Part shown: one piece after another, positions 1 through 8,754 of the stretch
How positions within the stretch are numbered: position 1 is the stretch's first letter
Layout: each line of letters starts with the position of its first letter
From: Carettochelys insculpta
Lineage: Eukaryota > Chordata > Testudines > Carettochelyidae
NCBI RefSeq assembly: GCF_033958435.1
Contig: NC_134158.1
Span: forward strand, 4,731,837 to 4,795,836
Length of the DNA: 64,000 nucleotides
Direction: 5' to 3'
Position numbers and translations under genes: made by a program
The notes under the pieces: model-generated
Told to the model about the DNA's origin: nothing
The model's input: only the letters and a program-made list of their open reading frames with translations
Database searches by the model: none

Positions 1-377
1 TCAGCTGTGGGCTCTGGGTCCAGGACTGCACCGTGGGAGGTACATCCTGTAACTGTGTGTGGGGGAAAGGGCCAAGAGCCCCAGCGAGAGACTTGGTTCA
101 ATAGCATACGGGGGTGGGATCTTGTTTTAGATATCCGGCATCTGTCACTGTAACCGTGGGGTGGGTTTTGGTCATTAAATAAGCGGTTTCTGTCTTAGAC
201 TCTGTGCTTGTGGGGGGGGGAAGAACCTCCTTACAAGCACCCAGCAAGTGGGGTGAAATTATCCCAGGCTACTGGGTGGGGGCTGGAGCCGGTTGGTTGT
301 ATCCTTGACAGGAAACCCCCCAGGAGCTGAACCCGGCCATTCTGGCAGGCACCTGGCATAACAGAAGGGTTACATAA
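1..377 (+). mobile_element. Partial LTR, Gypsy-like family (right end)
   Basis: This stretch is the right part of an LTR. It is closely related to 7500-7905 (shared blocks around the agagccccagc, tgtaactgtgtgt and ggttggttgtatccttgacagg motifs) and, on the opposite strand, to about 27235-27480. It is followed directly by a primer-binding-site-like sequence and then a Gag-like reading frame, so order and orientation fit a 5' LTR on the plus strand. The left LTR boundary lies outside the window. Confidence 0.6.
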
Positions 378-378
378 G

Positions 379-396
379 TGGGGGCTCATTTGGGAT
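379..396 (+). other. Primer-binding-site-like sequence (tRNA-Pro type)
   Basis: TGGGGGCTCATTTGGGAT starts a base or two after the LTR homology ends. Gammaretroviral tRNA-Pro sites read TGGGGGCTCGTCCGGGAT, so 15 of 18 positions agree. It supports the reading of 1-377 as an LTR. The differences and the truncated gag behind it indicate a dead copy. Confidence 0.5.
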
Positions 397-489
397 GTCT
401 TTTGCTGGGTAGTACCCCTCACAAGCACATATATATAACATGGTAAGAAGCCCAGTTCTGTTGTTGCAGGATAAGTTAGAGTTTACGCC

Positions 490-903
490 ATGGCTGGCCG
501 TGTGCTAGAAGACTGGTGTGAGGAGTTGAGTATCTATCCTCAGAATTGTATATTAGTATTGGGGATACCTGAGGGTAGGGAAGATGGCCCAATCGAGGCC
601 CTTCTAACAAAAGCCATTGATTCTCTAACGAGGTGTCACATACGGGGGCATAGACCTCAAGTAGAGGACAAAGCCTCTGTGGTGCTGTGTGAACTGCCAG
701 TGGCTGTGGACTCTTTGCAGATCCCAAGTGAGAGAAAGACTCCCATTGGCACACTGAAAGTTGTGATCAGCAAGGCCTTTGCAAGGGGCCCTGCCTCACG
801 TGCGGGGGTTGAGGAGAAGATGATCGCCTTCTTGGCACAGGAAGGAAAGACTATGGCAGACGTGTTGAGTTTACTGAGTGCCAAACCATGGGCCCCTGGC
901 TCT
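490..903 (+). pseudogene. PNMA-like / Ty3-Gypsy Gag N-terminal fragment
   Basis: An open frame begins MAGRVLEDWCEEL and continues through IPEG, AVDSLQIP and IAFLAQEGKTMADVL. The LEDWC start, the IP-E motif, the AxDxxxIP motif and the FLAxEG motif are the pattern I associate with the N-terminal region of PNMA-family proteins, which derive from Ty3/Gypsy Gag. The frame remains open for about 138 codons. At about 904 it runs abruptly into U2 promoter sequence, so the C-terminal capsid part is missing. The ATG sits about 95 bases after the primer-binding-site-like sequence, as expected for a leader. It is read here as a truncated LTR-retrotransposon gag rather than a host PNMA gene. Family assignment is by motif recognition only. 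Confidence 0.5.
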
Positions 904-1179
904 TCAATGGCTCTACGGTGTCAGCGCGCTGCAGCCAGGGGGCGGGCTGCATGCAGATTAGGTGTTTTAATTAGGTGTTTCTAGTTTTAAAGCTGAATTA
1001 TGAGGTGAGAGAGGTTTTGCTTTGAGCAGCTAGAAAGGAGCTGCAGGATGAAGAAAGTAGGTGTACTTGCCAATCTGTGAAAATCTTGTTGCAGTACTCA
1101 CATGTGATCCATTGGGCTGAGTCATTGTGACGTTTAAAAGTGTCCAGATGGGTGGGCTGTGTAAAACTTACAGAATTGT
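904..1179 (+). promoter_or_regulatory. Degenerate U2 snRNA promoter region, copy 1
   Basis: The sequence aligns with the upstream regions of the other U2 copies: the cgctgcag block, the octamer-like ATGCAGAT near 952, the gaggttttgctttga and gctagaaaggagctgcagg blocks, and a proximal-element-like gtgacgtttaaaagtgtcc ending about 40 bases before the U2 start. It is the most diverged of the copies and its left edge is fused to the Gag fragment. Confidence 0.6.
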
Positions 1180-1672
1180 GTTGTTTTTGGGTCTTTTGTG
1201 GGTTAAGATCAAGTGTACTGTTGCCCTTGAGCCAAAAGCCAATATCTTATATTGTCTGTTAGTTGTAAAGTATTTTCCTCTTTTTCTTCTCAGGGTAGGG
1301 ATTGGTTAAAAGGCCGATATTTTATTTTATCTGTTATTTATAACTGTGGTTTTTTTTGTCTATCTGAGACTAGATGGGTTTCCTGTGTAGGTACTTAAAT
1401 ACTGTTTACTGTATGTTATGCTCCATAACCCGTTCTGGTTTCTCAGATGATATATTCTTATGTATGTTAATTTGTTATGCTCCTTGCTGTATTTGCAACA
1501 TTACTTCAATAAAACTCATTTAATCTGTTCTTATCAGTTTAATATTTGATATGTTCTTTTTCTGAGAACTATCTATCAAATGGATTTTTGGAACAGGGAG
1601 TTGGACTAGGAGCTTGCTCTGTTTATTCCAAGCATCAGCCCGGTATTGCAGTATTTCAAGGAATGGTACATT
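1180..1672 (+). pseudogene. U2 snRNA pseudogene, copy 1, split by a Utopia 3' end
   Basis: Bases 1180-1219 correspond to U2 nucleotides 1-37 with many substitutions (ttaagatcaagtgta is still clear). U2 resumes at 1523 (atctgttcttatcag) and runs to about 1672, covering stem-loop II, the Sm site region (atttttgg) and the 3' stem-loops. A 3'-box-like gttagaaaaatagatt follows at 1693. The 303 bases between are a Utopia 3' tail, inserted at the same nucleotide as in the copy at 31 kb. Substitutions throughout indicate a pseudogene. Confidence 0.8.
1220..1522 (+). mobile_element. Utopia-type non-LTR element, 3' UTR only (303 bp)
   Basis: This carries the same 3' tail as the elements ending at 3380 and 32486: two copies of the repeat with the ccgatattttat core, then ctgagactagatgggtttc, then the terminal aataaaactcattta. 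No coding part is present, so this is a strongly 5'-truncated insertion. It sits between U2 nucleotides 37 and 38. Confidence 0.75.
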
Positions 1673-1722
1673 TCCCTTTGGGAAAACTAATATTGTTAGA
1701 AAAATAGATTTTTAACTTCTAA

Positions 1723-2091
1723 GGTATATCTGTACTACGGAAAAACTTCAAAAGAGCGATTTAATTGGTCATTTAGAAGTTTACTAACGAAGTACATATT
1801 CGGTGTCTCATTAGCCTGCCGGGAGCTGTAGCACTTTGACATTGCCACAGCTGGCTCCTCCAGATAGAGCTTCTTTTTGAAAGGACCCAAGCTGCTTCAG
1901 AGTCCCCTTTGAAGTAGCCGGGGTCCTTTTGACAAGGAGCTCTGTCTGGATGAACCGTACCAATTTTGAAGTGCTGCCGCTCCCTGCACGCTAATGAGGC
2001 GTTGAATATGTTTTTCAGCACTTCATTAGTAAACTTTGAAAGTGCCATTTCCATGGCCATTTGGAAGTTTTTGGCGAGTGTAGACACGGCC
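1723..2091. mobile_element. Degenerate fold-back DNA element
   Basis: The right end (gagtgtagacacggcc) resembles the right end of the well-preserved fold-back element at 50270-50705. Internal blocks such as aaagtttac, ctcattag, agaaaaggacc and the central palindromic half also match. The left end reads ggtatatctgtacta. It is a decayed relative with inverted-repeat ends. Confidence 0.55.
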
Positions 2092-2124
2092 GAAAGGTCT
2101 GACTTGTCAATTAAAACTAGTCTG

Positions 2125-3380
2125 TTTTGGGGAGTGGTGCTTCACCCACTGAACATGCCTTAATTGCATCCCGCTCAAGGGCTCTGTCTGCCACGGACAT
2201 GCGAGAAAAGGTGCAGGCGTTGTGCGTGTCCATTGGACCCTCTTCCCCACATTCTCTGTGGCTGCCTGGTGCATTTGGCTGCTTGGCAGCGCCGCCATAA
2301 CGCTACCCAGGGCTGTCTGGTGAAAGGGCTCCCTCCGCCCCTTAGATCCGTAGCCGTAGACTCTTCCATCCCTGGCACTGACAGCCTCCTGCAGCCGGAC
2401 ATCGTCGCGACGGACGAGCAGTCCAAGAAGGTCCTCGTTGTGGACATAACGGTGCCCTTTGAGAACCGCACAGTGGCCTTCCGCAACGCCCAGGCCAAGT
2501 AATTATAAAAGTATACCTTGTTGGTGAACACCCTGTGGTCCCGGGGCTACTCGGTGGAGGTCCATGCATTGCTCGTGGGGGCACTGGGTGCCTGGGGCCC
2601 CCTGAATGACGGGGTACTGCAGGCCTGTGAGGTCAGTCGCTGTTATGCTCGACTGATGCACAGGCTGATGGTGTCATTCCATCAGGTGGTCCAGGGACAT
2701 TTACATGGAGCGTATCACGGGCCATCGCCAGGACTGTGACAGCTGATTACCAAGCTCCTTTGGCTTTTGCTTTTTTCTTTTTTTATCTATGATTTCTATT
2801 TTTTTTCTTTTTGTATTTTATTTTTTAAAAATAATTTTTTTTATTTTTTTTATTTTTTTTTCTCACTGGCACTTCATGGGTCGGGGATTGTTATGCACAA
2901 AGATTTTTTTTTTTTTATTCTTTTTCCTCTCAGAGATTGGCCAAAAGGCCGATATTTTATATTGTCTGTTACTTGTAAAATATTCCCTTTTTTTTTTCCC
3001 TCTTCTCACGGACTGGCCAATAAGCCGATATTTTATATTGTCTATTATCTGTAAAATATTACCTCCTTTTTTTTTTCCCAGGGATTGGGATTGGTCAAAA
3101 GGCCAATATTTTATTTTGCCTGTTACCTGTAAAATATTCCTTCTTTTTCTTCTCAGGGTAGGGACTGGTCAAAAGGCTGATATTTTATACTGTCTGGTAT
3201 TTGTAACTGTGTTTTGTTGATCTGAGACTAGATGGGATCCTTTTGCAAGTACTAAGATACTGTTTACTGTATACAATGCGCCATAACCCGGTCTGGTTTC
3301 TCAGATGATATAGTCTTGTGTATGTTAATTTGTAGTGCTCTTTGCTGTATTTCAAACATTCCCCAAATAAAACTCATTTA
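2125..3380 (+). mobile_element. Utopia-type non-LTR retrotransposon, 5'-truncated, decayed
   Basis: The element encodes the C-terminal part of an R2-superfamily protein: a zinc-knuckle stretch (CRRCACPLDPLPHILCGC) and the start of a restriction-like endonuclease (QPDIVATDEQ...VVDITVP), clear in the frame 2164-2502. Near 2503 the frame is broken, and the rest (VEVHALLVGALGAW) continues in another frame to about 2739. A T-rich 3' UTR follows with four tandem repeats (about 2930-3212) and the terminus aactcattta at 3380, directly abutting U2 nucleotide 38. The 5' end fades out next to the fold-back relic. Compared with the copy at 31 kb it has a frameshift and many substitutions, so it is a dead copy. 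Confidence 0.8.
2930..3212 (+). repeat. Four tandem ~75-bp repeats in a Utopia 3' UTR
   Basis: Each unit holds a ggactggccaaaaggccgat-like core followed by attttatattgtctg, a ttgtaaaatattc block and a pyrimidine run ending in cag or tctcacgg. Copy number differs between elements: about four here, three at 32105-32310 and two at 1225-1345. Confidence 0.75.
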
Positions 3381-3530
3381 ATCTGTTCTTATCAGCTTAA
3401 TATCTGATACGTCCTCTATCTGAGGACTATATATTCAACGGATTTTTGGAACAGGGAGGTGGAATAGGAGCTTGCTCCATCCACTCCACGCATCGATCTG
3501 GTATTGCAGTGCTTCCAGGAATGGTGCATC
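3381..3530 (+). pseudogene. U2 snRNA 3' portion, copy 2
   Basis: The sequence corresponds to U2 nucleotide 38 to the 3' end (atctgttcttatcag, then tgatacgtcctctatctgag, atttttgg, ccactccacgcatcgatctg, ggtattgcagt). It lies immediately downstream of a Utopia element. A 3'-box-like ttaaaaaaatagaattt follows at about 3555. The 5' 37 nucleotides and the promoter are absent. Confidence 0.8.
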
Positions 3531-3559
3531 TCCCTTTGGGGGGAATACAATTGTTAAAA

Positions 3560-4185
3560 AAATAGAATTTAACTCTAAAGGTCTTGGTTTGCTGAACTAA
3601 AAATAGAGTTCTCTGTACACGTATTCATTGAGAAAATCGTTTATGCTTTTGTATACGGGTTGTGTTTCCATTAGCCCAAGAGTTTACAGTTACCATATAA
3701 ATGACTGTTTTGAAACCTGCGAAGAGAGCACTGGAATACATAGTGACAGAGAGGAAGCTGTGCTCGTCTATACACTATCAAAACAAAAAGCAGATTAGCA
3801 CTATTCTTCCAAGTCCTACTTGACTGCTTTTTGTTTTGACACTGAAATACATATTTAGCACCTCTAAAAGCAGTCAAATGCACATTAAGCACCTCATTAG
3901 CAAGGGCATGGTTGGGGCACTTTGGAATTGCAGCTCTGGTCTAGGTGGGGGTCCTTTTCAAAAGAACCCTGGCAACTTCGAAATCCCCTTATTCCTATCA
4001 GCAAATTAAAATAAGGGGATTTCCACGTCTGGACCAGCTGCGCAGCGCGAGCCGCTGCAATTTCCAAGTGCTGCCCCCCACCCCGCCCCCCCGCATTCCA
4101 AAGAGAGTCTCATTCGTAATCTTCGAAATGGCTATTTGCATGGACATTTTGAAGTTTTGGGCTAGTGTAGACATAGCCACTTTGT
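3560..4185. mobile_element. Decayed fold-back DNA element with a nested PLE tail
   Basis: Between the U2 3' box and about 4185 lies a decayed relative of the fold-back element. Recognisable parts are cacctcattagcaag, the central inverted stretch around ccccttattcc / aataagggg (about 3985-4020), tcttcgaaatggc, and the right end tagtgtagacatagcc. A Penelope-type tail fragment (ctacttgactgctttttgttttg, about 3815-3838) is inserted in its left half. Confidence 0.5.
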
Positions 4186-4199
4186 TTGATGTGACTCTG

Positions 4200-4400
4200 G
4201 ATTTCTCCCCTTCCTACTGCTCTTCTGATGTGCCCACTTTGATTCCGATTTTTCTGATTTGTCAACCTTGATGACTACTTTTGGTTGTCTGTGCCTTAAA
4301 TATTGAGTCTTATGGTCTGAAGATGTAGGTCTATTCCAGAAAAGCTCACCCCTTAATAAATTATTTTGTTAGCCTTTAAAATGCTCATAGACTGCTCTTT
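4200..4400 (+). mobile_element. 3' tail of a Penelope-like element
   Basis: Blocks shared with the longer PLE fragment at 8755-9515 are present in the same order: gatttgtcaaccttgatgac, tgtgccttaaatattgagtc, tctgaagatgtaggtct, ccagaaaagctcac, ttaataaattattttgttagcc, then a degenerate gctc-tagactgctcttt. The same tail precedes or follows U2 units throughout the window. Confidence 0.6.
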
Positions 4401-5200
4401 ATTTTGCAGAGAAAAGAATCCAAGTGTTTGTAAGAGGCAGGTCTGCTCTAGGTCAGCAGGCCTCCAGGGCTGGTGAAAGCAGAGGGCTGCAACTCCCCTT
4501 CATCAGCACTCCCATGATAAAAATTGTTCCAGCCCCCCTGGCCAGACCTGGTTTGTTTAACCATTAAGAACAGATTGAAACGTTTTGATTGTGCAGGTTT
4601 AAGACAAAGAGGAGACGCAACTGAAGACAGTTGGCAGTTTTTCCATGGGGCCTAAAAGGGCCTAAAAGCAAGCAAGCTGCACCCCTGTAGTCTAAAACTC
4701 TTTCAGTTCTGTGTAATGTTCACCTGGATCTGACATTGAATTCAGTGTGATGGTTTTGAAATTAACTTGCTGTTCAGTCTCAGTACTGATTGTAGCTGTG
4801 CTAATGAAAGCTCCTTGTTGTGTGAGTGAGAATGGATGCTGTACGTATGCGAGACTGTCACCAGACGTTCCAGGAAGCGATCAGGACAGACCCTTCGCGC
4901 TGCGGATCATTACAAGGTGAGCAGTGGGCAACTCTAGAGAAGGAGAGAGGCAGTGAGAAACAGTCCTCAGTCAGCAGTAGCAGGCTGGGCCAATAGAAGA
5001 CGAGCCTGTAGAGTGAGAGGGAAAAGGCGAGCAGTGGGCGCATTGCCACCTAGAAAGGCTGGCGCACTCTGGGATGAAGCGGGGCTTTGCCCACGAGAGC
5101 TTATGCTCCAGAATGTTAGTCTCTGAGGTGCCCCAGGACTTGTTTTTCTTACAGTGCACTGCAGGGCAGTCCCAAGGGGGTATTAACCCTGAGCGAAATG
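4401..5200. other. U2-unit spacer without a gene
   Basis: I see no gene here. The stretch is part of the block repeated at 10054-10853 and, more distantly, at 33415-34200 and (inverted) 50915-51710. Near 5085-5160 it contains a SINE-like 3' end (cacgagagcttatgctccag, then gaggtgccccaggacttg). Confidence 0.6.
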
Positions 5201-5449
5201 CAAGTCCCCTCTCTCATGCGCTCTGCTGCCGCTTGTCCCGCTCCCCGCCCCCGCTCCCCCCAGCTGTTGGTCACCCCTTGGGAACAAGGCTGGGATGTTG
5301 GCCCAGCTGAGTTGGTGCTTCCTCTGTAAAACCCGGGCTGAGACTCAGCCTTCCCGTTAACTTTTCCCAGGCACCTGTGGAATGAATTTGTTCCGTGCAC
5401 CCCTCATGTGAAATGTGACACGTCCCCTCCATATCAGTAGTCTGACAAA

Positions 5450-6300
5450 GCGTGGGGGGGTGAGGTCAAGGGGTTCGGTGTGTGGGAGGGGGGCTCAGGG
5501 CTGGTGCAGAGGGTTGGGGGTGAGGGTGCTGTCTGGGCGTGCGGGCTCTGGGGTGGAGCCAGGTCTGAAGGGCTTCGGGTGCCGGCTGGCTCCGGGCTAC
5601 AGCAGAGAGGACCCCACCCCAGCTCTCCCCCCCCCACAGCCCTCAGGCTGAGGCAGGGGGAGGCGCCACGTGGGGCTGGGCTGGGAGATCGACATCCCTC
5701 CCCTGCCCTCAGTGGGTCTGGGGCTGGCGGGGGCTCCCCTGGGCCGGGGGGTTCCCCAGCTGCAGCAGGTCCCTGCCAGGCTGGGGCGCCTTCCCCTGAC
5801 CGCGGCAGGCTCGGGCCAGTTGGGTCCCGCAGCGCCCGGCTTGCAGGGGACGTCGCCCCAGGTGACCTCCGAGAGCAGCGTTCACCCCCAGCGGGGCTAA
5901 GCGGCGCCACGTGTCCCCCACCCCCGGGAGGAGCCCCAGCTCCTCGCCCCCGCCGGGAGGCCCGGCCCCGGCACAGCCCAGCGCCGAGCTCCCCGCACAG
6001 CGGCCAACGCCCCATGAGCTCAGCGCCCCGGGAGGGGCTGGCCGGGGAGCCCCGTTACTCCCGGAGCAGCAGCCGGGCGGGGCGGGGCGGAGCGGGGCGG
6101 GGCGGGGCACGTCCCCTTCGCGTCCCGCTCCCCCAGGCGCGCGGGAGCTGCAGGGGCGGCCCCAGCGCGGCAGCGGCGGAGGGCGCCGGGCTCGAACCTC
6201 GGCTCGGGGGAGCCCGCGGCCGCGGGCGGCTTTAGCGCGCCCCCTGGCGGCCGCAGGTGGTCACTGCCGGCAGGGAGCTGAAGCCACCGAAGCAGCCGCC
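5450..6300. promoter_or_regulatory. GC-rich CpG-dense block with GC boxes, unit A
   Basis: Base composition changes sharply to GC- and CpG-rich. Sp-type GC boxes (ggggcggggc, repeated around 6078-6107) and NotI-like gcggccgc are present. No reading frame here resembles a known protein, and the long frames are composition artefacts. It may be a CpG island linked to the U2 repeat unit, because it recurs downstream of the U2 copies at 8.3 kb, 31 kb and 52.5 kb. Confidence 0.55.
6233..6255 (-). promoter_or_regulatory. CTCF-like binding site, unit A
   Basis: On the minus strand the sequence reads GCGGCCGCCAGGGGGCGCGC, which fits the CTCF core (CCxxxAGGGGGCGC). The same site is conserved in the duplicated block at 11868-11890. 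It is a motif match only. Confidence 0.5.
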
Positions 6301-6519
6301 CGGGCTGACCAGACCCTCCCAGCACCTGGTGTGACCCAGACATTTCCCGCCCCCCGCCCCCCGCCCCAGCGTGATCTGACCCAGAGCCCCTCCACCGCCT
6401 TCCAGCCTTGCCTGATCCAGACCCCCGCCCACAATGCATCCACCCCTCCCCCGGCACGCCCCAGTCTGGTGTGAGCCAGGTGCCCTGCTGCAAAGCCCTG
6501 AGTAGTTTCCGGGGTCTGC

Positions 6520-6840
6520 CATCACTCCAACTTTAGCCACGCCCTCTTGCCCTTGAGCCACGCCCCTTTCCCCAGCTGTTCCGTCCCAGCTCTGCCCACC
6601 TGTCCTTGGCAGCCGGGCCCTGGCGCGTCACTTCCGGGGGTGTGGCCTACCAAAAGCAAACCTTCGCCACAACGCCTTTTCCCTTCAGCCACGCCTCAGC
6701 CCTTTTAGCTCCGCCCACCCCTTGCACCAGAAGTCCCACCCCCTTAACCCTTTCGACCCTCCCTCCTGTCACCCGAAGTTCTACCCCAACCTTTTTAGGC
6801 CCGCCCCCTGTCACCGGCAGACGTGCCCTTGGGGGGTAGG
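6520..6840. repeat. Degenerate CACCC/GC-box array, copy 1
   Basis: Roughly 40-bp degenerate units alternate agccacgcccc, tttagctccgcccacc and cagaagtcccaccccctta. Related arrays lie at 12165-12500 and, inverted, at 57005-57215, each next to the same downstream segment. The density of CACCC and GC-box motifs could be promoter-like or just a minisatellite. Confidence 0.5.
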
Positions 6841-7050
6841 AGTACATCGGGGTCAAGTGAGACACGTGCCTGGAAGGAAAGGGTGTCATGCGACCCCTCG
6901 AAATGTCTCTCAAAAAATTCTGTCTGAATTGTTCTGGGCTTGGAGCTTCAGGCACCTCAGTCCCCTCCTTAATAGGGCCCTGGGCACGTCCAGCGCCCTC
7001 TCACCTGCAGCAGCTCCAGCGCCGGCTGCTGACACGTCCCCTCCAGCTGT
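6841..7050. pseudogene. Deleted copy of the 12.5-13.6 kb segment
   Basis: The sequence enters as at 12505 (agtgagacacgtgcctggaaggaaa, gtcatgcgacccctcgaa). It then jumps at about 6901 to what corresponds to 13419 (tctctcaaaaaattctgtctg) and ends in the reverse complement of the 3' end of a TRIM coiled-coil exon with an intact donor (ctcacctgcag, about 7001-7011). About 870 bp are missing relative to the copy at 12.5 kb. Confidence 0.65.
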
Positions 7051-7104
7051 GTGTTGTTGTGGGGGACAGGGCAGTCGCCATAGCTGCATAAGACATTGAT
7101 TACA

Positions 7105-7905
7105 CAGGGCTCCCTGGTGTAAAGACTTGTAAGAAAAAAGGTGGCGGTGCAGTGGTTAAGTCACTTTTCTCAGTGCCTTGGCTGTGCGGCTCTAAGTCTG
7201 GCTTGGCTAGTCCTTCCCTGCTGTTGAAAGGTAAAGGTGGTGACGAGGGTGTTTGTAAAACCCTCTCTGAGAAATACCAGGAGCTGTAATGCCAAAGTGG
7301 CAGCTGAGGCCATGCTGAGGTAAAATCAGAGGGTTCTGCCTTTGGGGCAGCCCAAGCAGTGGGGTTGGGAACCATGGTGGGTGGCTGGTAGGAGTGGTGG
7401 TGGGTGACAGTGGGAGGCTGGTCAGAAGCCCATCAGATGAGGGTGGGTGGCTTGTGGCAGCAAGGGGAGGCTGCAGACAAGTGGACAGCTGGTCCTGCCC
7501 TGGTAATGAATGTATCTGCGGGCTTTGGGTTTGGGACTGCGCTGCAGAAGGTTCACCCTGTAACTGTGTGTATGGGGTAAAGGGCCAAGAGCCCCAGCAA
7601 GAGACTGGGTTCTACTGCATATGGGGATGGGAGCTGGGGAAAGGGGGTTTGTCTCTTCTTTGCTTAGATATACTGCATCTGTCAGTGTAACCTTGGGGTA
7701 GGTAATGGTCCTTAAAGAAGCCCTTTCTATCTCAGACTGTGTGCTTGCGAGGGGGGAGAACCGCCTTCCAGGCACCCAGCATGGGGGTGAAATTGTCCCA
7801 GGCCACTGGGTGGGGGCTCGAGCTGGTTGGTTGTATCCTTGACAGGAAAACCCCACAAGAGTTGAACCCGGCCCTTCTGGCAGGCATGTGGCATGAACAG
7901 AAGGT
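7105..7905 (+). mobile_element. Solo LTR, Gypsy-like family
   Basis: The right half matches the LTR at 1-377 (including ggttggttgtatccttgacagg near its end). No primer-binding site or gag follows. Instead a PLE tail and then a U2 promoter begin, so this is a solo or broken LTR. Left boundary near 7105 is approximate. Confidence 0.5.
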
Positions 7906-7962
7906 TTCCAAATTCTTTTGCTAGTCTTTACAGTGCTACTTGAGTGCTTTTTGTTTTGGTTC
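7906..7962 (+). mobile_element. PLE 3' tail abutting a U2 promoter
   Basis: Cttttgctagtctttac-agtgctacttgagtgctttttgttttgg followed by ttctgcagtcca is the same junction as at 30712-30745, 47935-47965 and (inverted) 37430 and 53000. The tail must have been part of the U2 unit before the units multiplied. Confidence 0.6.
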
Positions 7963-8298
7963 TGCAGTCCATCCAGGGTTAACAGCTCGATGGCGTCAGC
8001 ATGCTGCAGCGAGGGGACAGGCTTCATGCAGATTAGGTGATCGCTTAGGGAGCGAAACAGCCACCACAAAGGCAGCTCGCAGGTCTGGTGAAAGAAGTCA
8101 TTTTAAAGCTGAATTCTCTGGTGGGAGAGGTTTTGCTTTGACCAGCTAGAAAGGAGCTGCAGGATGAAGAGAGCCAGGTGTACTTGCCCATCTGTAAAGG
8201 TCTTGTTGCAATGCTCACATGTGTTGCATTCGGGTGAGTCGTCATGCCATTGAAAAGTGTCCAGATGGGTGGGCTGTGTAAAATTGTTGGAAAATGGT
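7963..8298 (+). promoter_or_regulatory. U2 snRNA promoter, copy 3 (DSE octamer and PSE)
   Basis: An octamer-like ATGCAGAT at 8026-8033, about 270 bp upstream of the RNA start, matches the distal element of vertebrate U2 genes at one mismatch. A proximal-element-like gtgagtcgtcatgccattgaaaag at 8234-8257 ends about 42 bp before the start. Spacing is as expected for an RNA polymerase II snRNA promoter without a TATA box. Confidence 0.65.
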
Positions 8299-8487
8299 AT
8301 CGCTTCTCGGCCTTTTGTAGGCTCAGATCAAGTGTAGTATCTGTTCTTATCAGTTTAATATCTGATATGTTCTCTATCTGAGAACTCTCTATTAAATGGA
8401 TTTTTAGAAGAGGGAGATGGAAGAGGGGCTTGCTCCATCCACTCCATGCATCGACCTGGTATTGCAGTGCTTCCAGGAGCGGTGCGC
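8299..8487 (+). pseudogene. RNU2: U2 snRNA copy 3, uninterrupted but mutated
   Basis: The full-length U2 sequence is present without a transposon: atcgcttctcggcc at the start, the branch-site recognition GTAGTA, atctgttcttatcag, and ccatccactcc-atgcatcgacctgg. There is a small insertion in stem-loop I (cttttgtaggctcag). The Sm region reads atttttagaagagg instead of atttttggaacagg, and stem IIa is altered. A 3'-box-like gtgaaaaattagattt follows at 8513. The promoter is present, but the Sm-site change and the stem-loop I insertion suggest a variant or pseudogene. Confidence 0.8.
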
Positions 8488-8754
8488 TTCCCTTTTGAGG
8501 GAAATGCGTTTGGTGAAAAATTAGATTTTGGGTGTGAAGATCTCGCTTTTCTGAACCAAAACCAGCGTTCTTAATATGCAAACTTATTCAAAGAATCATT
8601 GACGGTTTTGCTTCTAGGTTGTGTTTTTATTTGCTGTGATCTTTCAAGTTACTATATAAATGGCTGTTTTAAGAATTACTCAGGAAACGCTGAAATACGT
8701 GTTTAACATTTTGAATAATGACAGAAGCTCCTGGGTGACATGCCTGTTTGTTGT

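Larger units (their letters stand above)
3890..6590 (+). repeat. U2-unit spacer, direct repeat copy A
   Basis: This 2.6-2.7 kb is repeated almost base for base at 9543-12240, at a constant offset of 5,653 bp through to about 6050. Small indels occur in the GC-rich part. Diverged third and fourth copies lie in the two palindrome arms (about 32.9-35.1 kb, and 49.6-52.2 kb inverted). Confidence 0.85.

Noticed and set aside
2767..3220. Phe/Leu-rich frames resembling membrane proteins
   Set aside because: They translate the T-rich 3' UTR of the Utopia element; hydrophobicity comes from T runs.
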